NCBI GenBank assembly: GCA_937941765.1
Contig: CALDGQ010000030.1
Span: forward strand, 1-46,155
Source of the DNA: an uncultured Saprospiraceae bacterium
Lineage (GTDB): Bacteria > Bacteroidota > Bacteroidia > Chitinophagales > Saprospiraceae
DNA: 46,155 nt
Reading direction: 5' to 3'
Shown: positions 1 to 8,405 of the stretch, piece after piece
Position numbering within the stretch: position 1 is the stretch's first letter
How the letters are laid out: each line of letters starts with the position of its first letter
Made by a program: the position numbers and the translations under genes
The notes under the pieces: generated by a model
What the model saw: only the letters and a program-made list of their open reading frames with translations
Database searches by the model: none
Told to the model about the DNA's origin: nothing

Positions 1-95
1 ATTAAAAGAACTTAAATTAATCATGGAAGTTTTTGAAATTTTCACATAATAGTTTTTTATTATATGAATTTTTTATTCAATTCGTGATAATTGAC

Positions 96-143
96 AGGTT
101 TCTAACCTCTTGGCGTTTGTATTCTATTTTCGCACAGTCTGAC
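96..143. repeat. Half copy of the dispersed two-hairpin palindromic element
   Basis: These 48 bases are the exact reverse complement of 5011-5058, the left half of the full element at 5.0 kb. They include the inner core AGGTTTCTAACCTC and the terminal arm ATTTTCGCACAGTCTGAC. The other half is missing: the sequence before position 96 is AT-rich and unrelated. This is a truncated copy downstream of the aldolase gene. Confidence 0.85.
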
Positions 144-215
144 GTACGAAACATTAGTCATATTTTAAATTTTACATTCATTCCGACTTTAGGAGGATTG
201 ACAATTATTTTAAAT

Positions 216-1238
216 TCAAGAATTGCTTTTAGCAATTCTTGCCATATCAAGCGCCACATCCACAATCATATCCTCCTGTCCACCCACCATTTTCCTTTTT
301 CCCAACTCTACCAAAATTGATCTGGTATCCAAACCATACTTCTCGGCAGCTCTTTCAGAATGTAAAAGAAAAGAAGAATAGACACCTGCATAACCTAAGG
401 ACAATGTTTCTCGATCTACCCGAACTGGTCTAGTTTGCAAAGGACGAATCACATCGTCGGCGATGTCCATCAATTGAAATAAATCAGCATTATGTGTCGT
501 CTCCATCTTGTTAAGAACAGCCACTAAAACTTCAAGCGGGCAATTGCCAGCACCTGCTCCCATCCCAGCAAGAGAAGCATCCATTCGATTGGCACCGTTT
601 TCAAAAGCGACAATTGTGTTTGCTACTCCCAAAGATAAATTGTGGTGACAATGTATTCCGATTTCAGTTTTATCATTAAGTATATCTCTGAATGCTTTGA
701 TTCTATCAACGACACCATTCATCAACAACGCACCTGCGGAATCAACAACATATACACAATCAGCGCCTGCACCCTCCATTATTTTGGCTTGTGCTGCTAA
801 TTTTTTGGGTTCGTTCATATGAGACATCATCAAAAAACCTCCAACGTCCATCCCAAGCTTTTTGGCAGCTTCGATATGTTGTGGTGCTATATCTGCTTCT
901 GTTGAATGTGTTGCGATTCGAACAGACTCGACGCCTAAATCTCTTGCTTTTTTAAGATCATGAATCGTAGCGATGCCGGGTAAAATTAAAGTAGTTAACT
1001 TTGCGTGTGTTAATTGTTCTTTTATACCTTGCAACCATTCCCAATCGGTATGTTTTCCAAACCCGTAATTAAAACTGCCACCAGCTAAACCATCACCATG
1101 TGCAATTTCAATCGCATCGACACCGGCTTTGTCCAATTTTAAAGCTATTTCTTGAATTTTATCTTTATCATATTGATGTCGGATTGCGTGCATGCCATCA
1201 CGTAAGGTTACATCTTGAAGATATATTTTATGATTCAT
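216..1238 (-). CDS. mhpE: 4-hydroxy-2-oxovalerate aldolase
   Basis: Splits 4-hydroxy-2-oxopentanoate into pyruvate and acetaldehyde, the last carbon-cleaving step of meta-cleavage pathways. The 340-residue length is normal. It has the DRE-TIM start of the family ([16 protein letters not shown], residues 7-22: metal-binding Asp and catalytic Arg/His), the metal-ligand motif [11 protein letters not shown] near 195-205, and a C-terminal communication region ending in [12 protein letters not shown]. It starts 30 bases after mhpF on the same strand, so the two form an operon whose products are known to make a channelling complex. Gene symbols mhpE, dmpG and bphI are used for the same enzyme; the choice here is conventional. 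No earlier pathway genes are visible. Confidence 0.95.
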   Translation of the reverse strand: MNHKIYLQDVTLRDGMHAIRHQYDKDKIQEIALKLDKAGVDAIEIAHGDGLAGGSFNYGFGKHTDWEWLQGIKEQLTHAKLTTLILPGIATIHDLKKARDLGVESVRIATHSTEADIAPQHIEAAKKLGMDVGGFLMMSHMNEPKKLAAQAKIMEGAGADCVYVVDSAGALLMNGVVDRIKAFRDILNDKTEIGIHCHHNLSLGVANTIVAFENGANRMDASLAGMGAGAGNCPLEVLVAVLNKMETTHNADLFQLMDIADDVIRPLQTRPVRVDRETLSLGYAGVYSSFLLHSERAAEKYGLDTRSILVELGKRKMVGGQEDMIVDVALDMARIAKSNS

Positions 1239-1268
1239 TTTGTTTGTAATTTAATTGTTTTAAAATAC

Positions 1269-2198
1269 TTAAATAGTATTGGTCTTCACAATTCTTTCAG
1301 CAGTAGCTCTTGCAGCACTCGTCATGATATCCAGATTGCCAGCATATGCCGGAAGGTAATGCCCTGCTCCAACTACTTTCAGTAAAACGGTTGTTTTCAA
1401 ACCAGACCTCAATCCTAAACCTTCAATAAAGACGGGTGCTGATGCTGATATTTCATCAAATTGTACTTCTTGATGCAACTGATATCCTGGAACATATTTT
1501 TGAACTTCACTGACCATGTTCGCTATACTCTCTCTAATTTTATCCCGATCCGCATTTTCTGACAAAGTAAATACGGTGTCTCGCATTACCATCGGAGGTT
1601 CGGCTGGATTCAAAACAATGATCGCTTTGCCTTTTTCAGCGCCACCTACTTTTTCAATAGCTTGTGCCGTTGTTTCAGTAAATTCATCAATATTCGCCCT
1701 AGTTCCTGGCCCAGCAGACTTACTAGCAATAGAAGCGACGATTTCCCCATAATGAACTTTTGCAATTCGATTGATTGCCGCTACAATTGGGATCGTTGCT
1801 TGACCACCACAGGTGACCATGTTGACATTTGAAACATCCATATTATCCGAAAAATTTACTGGTGGAACCAAATAAGGACCAATCGCTGCAGGCGTCAAAT
1901 CAATCATTTTTTTATCAGGAAACGTTTGAATTTTTTGCCAATTGTAATGATGAGCTTTAGCAGAAGTTGCATCAAAAATAATTTTGATTTCTTCCCATTC
2001 AGGCATTTCAATAAGACCATCAATCCCCTCATGACATGTACGTACATTCATTCTTTTCGCAAGCGCCAAACCATCCGAATCAGGATCAATTCCAACTAAA
2101 ACAGACATCTCTAAAGACTCAGACAATCGAATAATCTTAATCATCAAGTCGGTGCCAATATTTCCAGATCCAATAATTGCAACTTTTGTTTTAGTCAT
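1269..2198 (-). CDS. mhpF: Acetaldehyde dehydrogenase (acetylating)
   Basis: Oxidises acetaldehyde to acetyl-CoA with NAD+ and CoA, taking acetaldehyde directly from the aldolase encoded downstream. The 309 residues start with a Rossmann motif ([14 protein letters not shown], residues 5-18). The catalytic cysteine lies in [13 protein letters not shown] (about residue 131), followed by [16 protein letters not shown], which is characteristic of the DmpF/BphJ/MhpF family. It is the first gene of the two-gene operon and is divergent from the TetR gene at 2553. The 350-base gap between them should hold both promoters. Regulation by that TetR protein is inferred from position only. Confidence 0.95.
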   Translation of the reverse strand: MTKTKVAIIGSGNIGTDLMIKIIRLSESLEMSVLVGIDPDSDGLALAKRMNVRTCHEGIDGLIEMPEWEEIKIIFDATSAKAHHYNWQKIQTFPDKKMIDLTPAAIGPYLVPPVNFSDNMDVSNVNMVTCGGQATIPIVAAINRIAKVHYGEIVASIASKSAGPGTRANIDEFTETTAQAIEKVGGAEKGKAIIVLNPAEPPMVMRDTVFTLSENADRDKIRESIANMVSEVQKYVPGYQLHQEVQFDEISASAPVFIEGLGLRSGLKTTVLLKVVGAGHYLPAYAGNLDIMTSAARATAERIVKTNTI

Positions 2199-2552
2199 TT
2201 AGATACTTTTTAAAACGTTATTTTGATCACTTAGTGTTGTTTTTACAAAATAGTAATCATATTGTTATAATATAAATTATTAATTTCATAAAAAAACATT
2301 TTAATAAAAAAGAGGAACTATATTTTGACAAAGATAAACTAATTGCTATTTTTATGAGCAGTACATTTTCTAACCGCAAAAAATCAAGAGCTATTTCGAT
2401 AATTTATTGAATTAGTTCGCTCAAATGTTTTCTCTTCACCTTTGACCCTAAAACCATTTACCTTTTGCAAGATTAGTTTTTAACTGTATAACTTATGGTT
2501 ATAGTGTCAACTTTGGGACAAGTTGAATTAAAGAGGACGAAAGAATTGAAAT
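2199..2552. other. AT-rich divergent intergenic region
   Basis: This gap lies between mhpF and the TetR gene. I see no ORF with codon use like its neighbours and no strong hairpin. It should contain the promoters of both divergent transcripts and any TetR operator, but I could not single out a convincing palindromic operator by eye. Confidence 0.5.
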
Positions 2553-3140
2553 ATGAAGAAGATTGATAAGCAGAATAAATTTTTCAATGTTGCCCTGAAG
2601 CTTATTCATGAGCAAGGATTCAAAGCAACCACTATGAGGGATATTGCAAAAGCAATGAATTTTGAAGTAGCAAATGTTTACAACTATATCGATTCCAAGC
2701 AAGCGCTTTTGGAAACTTACCTTTTTGATATTGCAGATGATTTTAATAATGGATTACGCGATATAATTGCTTCAAGCTATAGCACCATTGACAAATTAAA
2801 GCAAATCATTAATCTTTATTGTAACCTTCCTGCCCGCAAACCTTATCAAATTGGATTATTGATCACTGAATGGCGAAATCTAAAAGATGAAAAATTAGAA
2901 AAATTTCAAGCTGATAAAAAGTGGCATGAAGATCAAATTATTCAAATTATCCAATCTGGAATCGATGAAGGAAGTCTAAAGCCTTGCGATCCTGTAGTCG
3001 TCACTAAAACTATGTTGTCTAGTTTCAATTGGTTATACACTGAATTTGCATTGAAAGAGGATGAAATTAATGTGGTCGAAATAGAAAAACAGATAGCAGA
3101 TTTTTTGTTGGATGGTATCGTTAATAATAAGATTCTTTAA
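2553..3140 (+). CDS. TetR/AcrR family transcriptional regulator
   Basis: A 195-residue one-component DNA-binding regulator. The N-terminal helix-turn-helix is clear: FNVALKLIHEQGFKATTMRD, then IAKAMNFEVANVYNYIDSK, residues about 10-48, the standard TetR_N pattern. The C-terminal half is the usual divergent all-helical ligand and dimer domain, so the ligand cannot be read. It is transcribed away from the aldolase/aldehyde dehydrogenase operon, which it may control (inference). Its stop overlaps by four bases the stop of the convergent gene at 3137. Confidence 0.9.
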   Translation: MKKIDKQNKFFNVALKLIHEQGFKATTMRDIAKAMNFEVANVYNYIDSKQALLETYLFDIADDFNNGLRDIIASSYSTIDKLKQIINLYCNLPARKPYQIGLLITEWRNLKDEKLEKFQADKKWHEDQIIQIIQSGIDEGSLKPCDPVVVTKTMLSSFNWLYTEFALKEDEINVVEIEKQIADFLLDGIVNNKIL

Positions 3141-3874
3141 TACGTATTCCATCTTGCTCGATATCCTCTAGTGTCGATATGTATTACCATGGTTCCTGGA
3201 TATTTCCCTACTCCACCCTGATCTTTTATCAATTCTAGATCACAAATTTTCAATACTTTGTTTTTATCATCTGCTGTTCTAAAACCATCCTGATCCACAT
3301 CTCCAATTTTCAAATCAACAGCTTCTCCAACAATGTGTCTACTTTTTGAAGCGCCTCCCACTTTTTCATTGATGTGAGGAGTACGATGACCCGAATTAAT
3401 CGTGATGGCATCAAAATCAAGATTGCGAGATTCCATTAGTGTCTTTAGTTCTAACAACTTAAAAAGGATGGAAGGTTTTATTCCCCAATAAATGGGTGTT
3501 GTTGAACCGTATTTTGCTTTTAATAGCTGATCATCTTTGACAATGAAGTCCTTTATTCTTAAATCTCCAACAATCTTTTTGTAAGTATCCTTTTTTGTTA
3601 TTTGAAAGAATTCCATCGTTGATACCATGCCAGCATATTTTACGGATGTCATTTTTGAATGCTTCAAATACGATGGTGGTAATTTATTTACTGATATGGT
3701 TTCAAAATTATCAAGAATTTTTTCTACATCTTGTTTAACATGAACTGATGAGTTGAAGTTCGTATAATCAAAATACATGGTCTCCATTTTCCCACTCAAT
3801 ACTGGAGTATTTCTAACAATTAACATAACAATGAAAATTGTAAAAAGGAAAAGCAATAAGGATTGATATTTCAT
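3137..3874 (-). CDS. M15-type (Peptidase_M15_3/YcbK-like) metallopeptidase domain protein
   Basis: A 245-residue envelope protein with an N-terminal hydrophobic anchor or signal (residues 5-25). The C-terminal half has the metal-binding pattern of D-Ala-D-Ala dipeptidase/carboxypeptidase-like M15 proteins: INSGHRTPHINEKVGGASKS, then RHIVGEAVDLKI (His and Asp ligands), and a final VIHIDTRGYRARW carrying the last His. The likely substrate is peptidoglycan stem peptide, acting outside the inner membrane. The N-terminal 100 residues match nothing I recognise. It is convergent with the TetR gene and 29 bases downstream of the lipoprotein gene, so probably co-transcribed with it. Confidence 0.8.
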   Translation of the reverse strand: MKYQSLLLFLFTIFIVMLIVRNTPVLSGKMETMYFDYTNFNSSVHVKQDVEKILDNFETISVNKLPPSYLKHSKMTSVKYAGMVSTMEFFQITKKDTYKKIVGDLRIKDFIVKDDQLLKAKYGSTTPIYWGIKPSILFKLLELKTLMESRNLDFDAITINSGHRTPHINEKVGGASKSRHIVGEAVDLKIGDVDQDGFRTADDKNKVLKICDLELIKDQGGVGKYPGTMVIHIDTRGYRARWNTY

Positions 3875-3903
3875 GGAGAACTATTTTAATTCAAAAATCA
3901 TGA

Positions 3904-4857
3904 TCACCCAGCATCCGCATAAGGCAAATCAATCAAACCATTTGGTTTCAAATAAATGACATCATTTTGAAAATCAAGAATGGTATTAAATCTTTTCAAA
4001 ATTTCATTTCCTAAAATATGGGTTTTGAATCTTGCAGGATTGGGAGTGTTGAATAACTGCGTTGGAACTTCAGGAGCACAAGCTTTGTCCAAACAAAATT
4101 GATCTGAGATGACTACTTTATTAATAAAAACGGTACCCTCAGAATTTCTAAGTTTAGATTCTTTAATGACTGGTAGATCTGTAGGGAACTTTTCTTCTTT
4201 CCTCAAATCTTTATCTAAAACAATAGCTCTTTGAAATCCAGTATCAAATAAATATCGATTGGTGTAAGTTTTCCCTTCTACAATCGCACTTCCTTGAACG
4301 CAAAATAAGGTATGTGTGTATTCTATTTCTAATTTTGAAAACCCATTTGGGATTGGGATTGCATCAGAATGAACGACCATCCAATTTTGGTCATAGTTCA
4401 ATTCTACAATTTTGTTTTCAAATAAATTCCAACCAAAATGTCCATCTGCTTCATCAGGTCCGATGGGAACTGGATAAATTGTTAAACTATCCCAACTAAG
4501 TCCTCCAATAGAAAGGGTACTTATTTTTTTGAGTGGCTCGTAAACTTCTGGTTGGTAGTCTGCCGCCTCACTTTGTAAAAGTGTTGTTTTCTCTTTGACA
4601 ATCTCGTGAAGCAAAACTACTTCAGTTCCTCCAGTATCAAAATACATATGGAGACTATCTGTACCATTCAGCACCGTTTTAAAAATGATATTGTTGGCTT
4701 TCGAAATTTCAAAAGGAATCGTATCACTTGAAACTTGGGTGAAAACGACGTCTTCCGATTGTGTTTGTAACTGTGTTGTTTTATTAGTAACGGAACAACT
4801 AGTTAGCAACATTAAAACACTTAAAATAGAAAGAAGTGATGAGCATACATTTTTCAT
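3904..4857 (-). CDS. Lipoprotein with two retropepsin-like DTG motifs (aspartyl protease-like)
   Basis: The best start is the ATG at 4857, giving 317 residues; an upstream TTG at 4866 is less likely. The N-terminus is a lipoprotein signal (VLMLLTSCSVTN), so the mature protein should be lipid-anchored. Two D-T-G motifs are visible, MYFDTGGTEVVLL near residue 83 and YLFDTGFQRAIVL near residue 202, each followed by a hydrophobic stretch as in aspartyl proteases of the retropepsin/pepsin type. The usual DTGA(S) is DTGG and DTGF here. Whether it is an active protease is unknown. It is followed closely by the M15-type peptidase gene, so the pair may act on envelope material. Confidence 0.7.
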   Translation of the reverse strand: MKNVCSSLLSILSVLMLLTSCSVTNKTTQLQTQSEDVVFTQVSSDTIPFEISKANNIIFKTVLNGTDSLHMYFDTGGTEVVLLHEIVKEKTTLLQSEAADYQPEVYEPLKKISTLSIGGLSWDSLTIYPVPIGPDEADGHFGWNLFENKIVELNYDQNWMVVHSDAIPIPNGFSKLEIEYTHTLFCVQGSAIVEGKTYTNRYLFDTGFQRAIVLDKDLRKEEKFPTDLPVIKESKLRNSEGTVFINKVVISDQFCLDKACAPEVPTQLFNTPNPARFKTHILGNEILKRFNTILDFQNDVIYLKPNGLIDLPYADAG

Positions 4858-4953
4858 TTTAGTCAATTTTGGTTTGAGAAGATAAAATACTTAGATTAAG
4901 TTGTTTCGAATAAAGGATTAGACGAATCTGGTTCTGTGGTCGATGAAGGGAAT

Positions 4954-5010
4954 GTAACCGCCATTTTTAAATGGGGCATTGCAGTGACGCCATTTGAAAA
5001 TGGCGGTTAC
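4954..5010. repeat. 21-bp inverted repeat beside the two-hairpin element
   Basis: Arms 4954-4974 and 4990-5010 are reverse complements at 20 of 21 positions (GTAACCGCCATTTTTAAATGG on the left), with a 15-base loop. The right arm abuts the dispersed element at 5009. A solo copy of the right arm, again 20 of 21, lies at 26848-26868. Confidence 0.85.
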
Positions 5011-5147
5011 GTCAGACTGTGCGAAAATAGAATACAAACGCCAAGAGGTTAGAAACCTTTGGCTCTGTTAAACAAAAGCGAGCCGAAGGTTTCTAACCTC
5101 TCGGTGTTTGGCAACCAACTTTCGTGCATTTTCGCACAGTCTGACGT
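5009..5147. repeat. Dispersed two-hairpin palindromic element, full copy
   Basis: Terminal inverted repeats GTCAGACTGTGCGAAAAT (5011-5028) and its exact inverse (5128-5145) are extended by ACGT on each side. Inside are two stem-loops: GCCAA-g-AGGTT-AGA-AACCT-TTGGC at 5040-5062, and CCGA-AGGTT-TCT-AACCT-c-TCGG at about 5083-5104, each with one unpaired base at the same place. No ORF fits it. It lies in the gap between two minus-strand genes. Confidence 0.9.
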
Positions 5148-5157
5148 GTTCGTACAA

Positions 5158-5191
5158 AAAAAGCGCTCATCGTGAGATGAACGCTTTTTCA
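5158..5191 (-). terminator. Rho-independent terminator
   Basis: An A-rich stem-loop with TCATC/GATGA and GCG/CGC pairing, a GTGA loop and A and T runs on the two sides. It lies 26 bases past the stop of the minus-strand gene at 5217. It can work in either direction. Confidence 0.75.
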
Positions 5192-5216
5192 AGAAGATTT
5201 AATTAGGAGGCAATCC

Positions 5217-5594
5217 TTATTTAATCTCAATTTCTTTATTGATCAATCCGGTGAAGGATCTAAGTTCGATTTGGTATTTTCCTTTTCCAAATTCACTAAA
5301 ATCAATTTCGAAAATGGTGTTGACTGGCAAATCCATCACTTCTTCTTCAAGCAATGTTTCTCCAGAATCATTCATCACGATAATATCGCTCAGATTCATT
5401 TTCAAGTTTTCGAAGTCAATGTAGTACAATTGATCGTTTTGATCGGAATGAAAACCCCAATCATTATCAAAGTCAAAATTGGCTGCAATTGATTCTATAT
5501 TATTTTCAAATTCGGTGGATGCGGTTTGGGCTTGTAAGGTTTGGGAGAGGAAAATAAGGGTTAAAGCGGTAAAAAACGTCACGATTCGCTGCAT
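5217..5594 (-). CDS. Small secreted protein of unknown function
   Basis: The likely start is the ATG at 5594 (125 residues), which places a clean signal peptide at the N-terminus (MQRIVTFFTALTLIFLSQTL, cleavage after LQAQ). A longer reading to 5624 would bury it. The mature part of about 100 residues alternates hydrophobic and polar residues as in a small beta-sandwich and ends in KGKYQIELRSFTGLINKEIEI. This resembles the beta-rich C-terminal modules common in Bacteroidota secreted proteins, but I cannot assign a family. It is a single-gene transcript with its own terminator. Confidence 0.7.
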   Translation of the reverse strand: MQRIVTFFTALTLIFLSQTLQAQTASTEFENNIESIAANFDFDNDWGFHSDQNDQLYYIDFENLKMNLSDIIVMNDSGETLLEEEVMDLPVNTIFEIDFSEFGKGKYQIELRSFTGLINKEIEIK

Positions 5595-5857
5595 TGCTGT
5601 AAAGTAGTTTAAGCTGTTATTCAAAGTAATTCCGTGCTAAAATTAAGCATAAAATGCACTTTAAAAAAACAGATTCGCCAGCTGAATATTGTATAAAGTC
5701 ACAATTTTAAGCCAAAATTGCTGAAAAAAAATTTCTATTTCGATTTTTTAGAATTCACTGATTTTTCAGAAAAAAAAGGACGTCATAACAAATTTATATT
5801 TGGCTAAATTGATCAAATATTTTTTCAAAAAATGTGGTTTTGACGTGCAGATACCAC

Positions 5858-6490
5858 TTATAATTCGTGTGCATTCAATACATCCAATATATTTCGATAA
5901 ACAACTCGATCCTTGCTAAAGAAAGATTCGGAGGACATCCATTGGGCCAATTCGATATTTTCTTCTGTTTGAGGCGTCAAATCTTGGAGAGGCGCTTCCA
6001 TATGGAACCAATAGGTCTTTTTCAGTACTCTTTTCCCTTTTTTAGGGAGTTTATAGGTATGGTAAGTTTCAAGTAATTTCCTTCCTAATTTTAAGTCCGC
6101 GCATCCAGTTTCCTCCTCTACTTCTCTTAATGCGGCTGATTCGATAGATTCTCCTTTTTCGATCTTTCCTTTTGGTAAATCCCACCAATCTAACCGATAT
6201 ATGAAAAGAATTTCACCTTTTGGGTTGGTGACGACGCCACCAGCTGCTTCTATAACCTTGTACAAACCAAGATAATCTTCCCATAATTTCTCCAAATCCG
6301 TTGTCAACAATCGGATCTCATCGACTTTGGGGTGTTTTTCAAGTAAATCAATGTAATGAAAAAGTGATTTTTGCTTACCAACATATCTGGCTTGCAAAAC
6401 CTGCTCAGGGTTCAATTTTACCTTTGATCGAGCCGAAATATCCTGCAGCAAAAGAGGGGTTTCGTTTATATATATTTTGTACATTTGCAT
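5858..6490 (-). CDS. NUDIX hydrolase
   Basis: 210 residues. The C-terminal half has a complete Nudix box (GKIEKGESIESAALREVEEE then TGC, about residues 112-134), which binds Mg2+ and cleaves nucleoside diphosphates linked to another moiety. Position -1 of the core is AAGGVVTNPKGEILFIYR. The N-terminal 70 residues are an extra helical region that I cannot name. The substrate is not predictable. It is divergent from pyrE with only 26 bases between start codons, so each promoter must reach into the other gene. A second in-frame ATG two codons on (6484) is an equally possible start. Confidence 0.9.
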   Translation of the reverse strand: MQMYKIYINETPLLLQDISARSKVKLNPEQVLQARYVGKQKSLFHYIDLLEKHPKVDEIRLLTTDLEKLWEDYLGLYKVIEAAGGVVTNPKGEILFIYRLDWWDLPKGKIEKGESIESAALREVEEETGCADLKLGRKLLETYHTYKLPKKGKRVLKKTYWFHMEAPLQDLTPQTEENIELAQWMSSESFFSKDRVVYRNILDVLNAHEL

Positions 6491-6516
6491 TCGGTTTTAA
6501 GAAACCTGTTAGATTT

Positions 6517-7158
6517 ATGAAAATTGCCTCCGGAACTGCCGAAAGATTGCTTCAAATTAATGCAATTAAATTGAGTCCTCAAAATCCATTTACATGGGCT
6601 TCAGGAATTCTTTCGCCAATTTATTGTGACAATAGGATAATCCTTTCCTACCCAACTATTCGCCGTTTCATCATCCAAAACATGGTTGTTCGATCCAAAG
6701 AATTTGCGGGGTTTACTGCAGTAGCAGGTGTTGCTACAGCGGGAATTGCTCATGGTGCTTTATTAGCCAATGAATTGGATTTGCCATTTGCCTATGTACG
6801 AAGTAAAGCTAAGGAACATGGTCGACAGAATATGATTGAAGGAGAACTGGCTAAAGATGCAAAAATACTCGTAGTTGAAGATTTGATTTCTACTGGTGGG
6901 AGTTCCATCAAAGCGGTGGAAGCATTGCGAGAAAATGGACATGATGTAATCGGAGTGTTAGCAATTTTTAGTTATGGTCTGCAAAGTGCGATTGATATTT
7001 TCGAAAAAGAAAATTGTCCATTCAAAACTTTGTCAAATTATGATGCACTAATTGAACAAGCATTTGAAACCAACTACATTGAACAGAACGATTTGCAAAC
7101 CCTAAAGCAATGGAAGAAAGATCCTAAAAATTGGGGAAAGAATCAGCTTATTAAATAA
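6517..7158 (+). CDS. pyrE: Orotate phosphoribosyltransferase
   Basis: Makes OMP from orotate and PRPP in pyrimidine synthesis. The start is the ATG at 6517 (213 residues); the open frame runs further upstream but that part lies antisense to the NUDIX gene and is not protein-like. Family marks are FTWASGILSPIYCDNR near the N-terminus, the AHGALLANELDLPFAYVRSK loop region near 85-105, and the PRPP-binding signature ILVVEDLISTGGSS near 116-129. The length fits bacterial PyrE. It is followed 29 bases later by the M42 peptidase gene on the same strand. Confidence 0.95.
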   Translation: MKIASGTAERLLQINAIKLSPQNPFTWASGILSPIYCDNRIILSYPTIRRFIIQNMVVRSKEFAGFTAVAGVATAGIAHGALLANELDLPFAYVRSKAKEHGRQNMIEGELAKDAKILVVEDLISTGGSSIKAVEALRENGHDVIGVLAIFSYGLQSAIDIFEKENCPFKTLSNYDALIEQAFETNYIEQNDLQTLKQWKKDPKNWGKNQLIK

Positions 7159-7187
7159 AATCAGGAAGCCCTTTAAAAGTATTGACG

Positions 7188-8267
7188 ATGGCGATTATTA
7201 ATAAAAAATCAGAGGAATTTTTAACGAGATATTTAAACAATACATCTCCGACTGGATTTGAAGCTCCAGGACAACAAATGTGGTTGGAATATTTGAAGCC
7301 TTACATTGATGAATATGACATCGATAATTATGGTTCCGCATATGGTATCATCAATCCAGGTAAAGATTTCAAAGTAGTGATTGAAGGTCATGCAGATGAA
7401 ATCTCTTGGTTTGTACATCACATTTCTGATTCCGGTTTTATTAATGTAACTCGTAATGGTGGTTCTGATCATTTGATTGCACCATCTAAGCGAGTCAATA
7501 TCCATACGAAAAAAGGATTTGTAAAAGGAGTGTTTGGTTGGCCTGCAATTCATGTCCGTAAAGGTGAAAGTTCTAAATTGACACCTACGTTAAATAATAT
7601 TTTCATTGATGTTGGAGCAAAAGACAAAGCGGAAGTTTTGAAAATGGGTATTCATGTTGGATGTGTGGTCACTTTCGATGATGAAATGATGAAGTTGAAC
7701 AATCGTTATTATGTTGGTCGTGCTTTAGATAATAGAATGGGTGGATTTTGTATTGCGGAAGTAGCTCGATTAATTAAGAAAAATAAAGTTAAACTCCCAT
7801 ACTCACTATATATCGTCAATGCAGTACAAGAAGAAGTAGGTTTGCGAGGTGCAGAAATGATTGCCAATACGATTAAACCAGATGTTGCCATCATCACAGA
7901 TGTAACACACGACACTGGTACGCCTTTGATGAATAAAGTAATCAATGGGGATGTAAAAAGTGGTTTAGGTCCTTCTGTGACTTATGCTCCTGCTGTCCAC
8001 AACAAATTGTTAGATTTAATTATCAACACAGCTAATAAGAACAAAATTAATTTCCAAAGAGAAGCTGCTTCTCGTCGTACTGGTACTGATACCGATGCTT
8101 TTGCTTATTCAAATGGTGGGGTACCTTCTGCGTTGATTTCATTGCCTTTGCGTTATATGCACACGACTGTGGAGATGGCGCACAAAGATGATGTCGAAGC
8201 AGTGATTAAGTTGATTTATGAGACGTTGAAGAACATTAAGAAGAATCACAACTTTAAGTATTTTTAG
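7188..8267 (+). CDS. M42 family aminopeptidase
   Basis: A dinuclear metal aminopeptidase of the glutamyl aminopeptidase/endoglucanase-M (FrvX-like) family, cytoplasmic, trimming peptides. I use the ATG at 7188 (359 residues); a TTG two codons earlier is also in frame. Metal-ligand motifs in order: VVIEGHADEISWFV (about residue 67), GRALDNRMGG (about 180), the catalytic VNAVQEEVGLRGAE (about 213), ITDVTHDTGTP and the late RYMHTTVEMAHKDDV with the last His. It probably shares a transcript with pyrE. The length matches the family. Confidence 0.92.
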   Translation: MAIINKKSEEFLTRYLNNTSPTGFEAPGQQMWLEYLKPYIDEYDIDNYGSAYGIINPGKDFKVVIEGHADEISWFVHHISDSGFINVTRNGGSDHLIAPSKRVNIHTKKGFVKGVFGWPAIHVRKGESSKLTPTLNNIFIDVGAKDKAEVLKMGIHVGCVVTFDDEMMKLNNRYYVGRALDNRMGGFCIAEVARLIKKNKVKLPYSLYIVNAVQEEVGLRGAEMIANTIKPDVAIITDVTHDTGTPLMNKVINGDVKSGLGPSVTYAPAVHNKLLDLIINTANKNKINFQREAASRRTGTDTDAFAYSNGGVPSALISLPLRYMHTTVEMAHKDDVEAVIKLIYETLKNIKKNHNFKYF

Positions 8268-8340
8268 GAGTTTTGAATGATGGTTTTGATTTCAAACATT
8301 TTTGGGTTTTGACTTTCTAGTTTTGATTTTAAATTTTTGT

Positions 8341-8401
8341 TTGTTACTAGTTATTGGTTATTGGTATTTTGTCAAGCACCAATAACCAGTAACCAATAAC
8401 T
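8341..8401. repeat. Inverted repeat made of a reiterated GGTTATTGGT-like phrase
   Basis: The left arm starting at GTTACTAG and the right arm ending in AACCAATAAC pair at about 20 of 23 positions around a loop of about 12 bases (ATTTTGTCAAGC). Each arm repeats the phrase GTTA(T/C)TGG two to three times. It ends five bases before the ATG at 8406 and could act on M42 transcript ends or on translation of the next gene. Confidence 0.8.
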
Positions 8402-8405
8402 TTAA

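Noticed and set aside
33..320. Plus-strand 95-codon ORF at the window start
   Set aside because: It overlaps the half repeat and the 3' end of the aldolase gene in antisense.
5040..5104. Integron attC site
   Set aside because: The hairpins with an unpaired base recall attC, but the GTTRRRY/RYYYAAC boxes are not met exactly, the core lies inside each hairpin, and no integrase or cassette array is present.
6301..6516. N-terminal extension of pyrE
   Set aside because: It is antisense to the NUDIX gene, and the PyrE family start fits the ATG at 6517.
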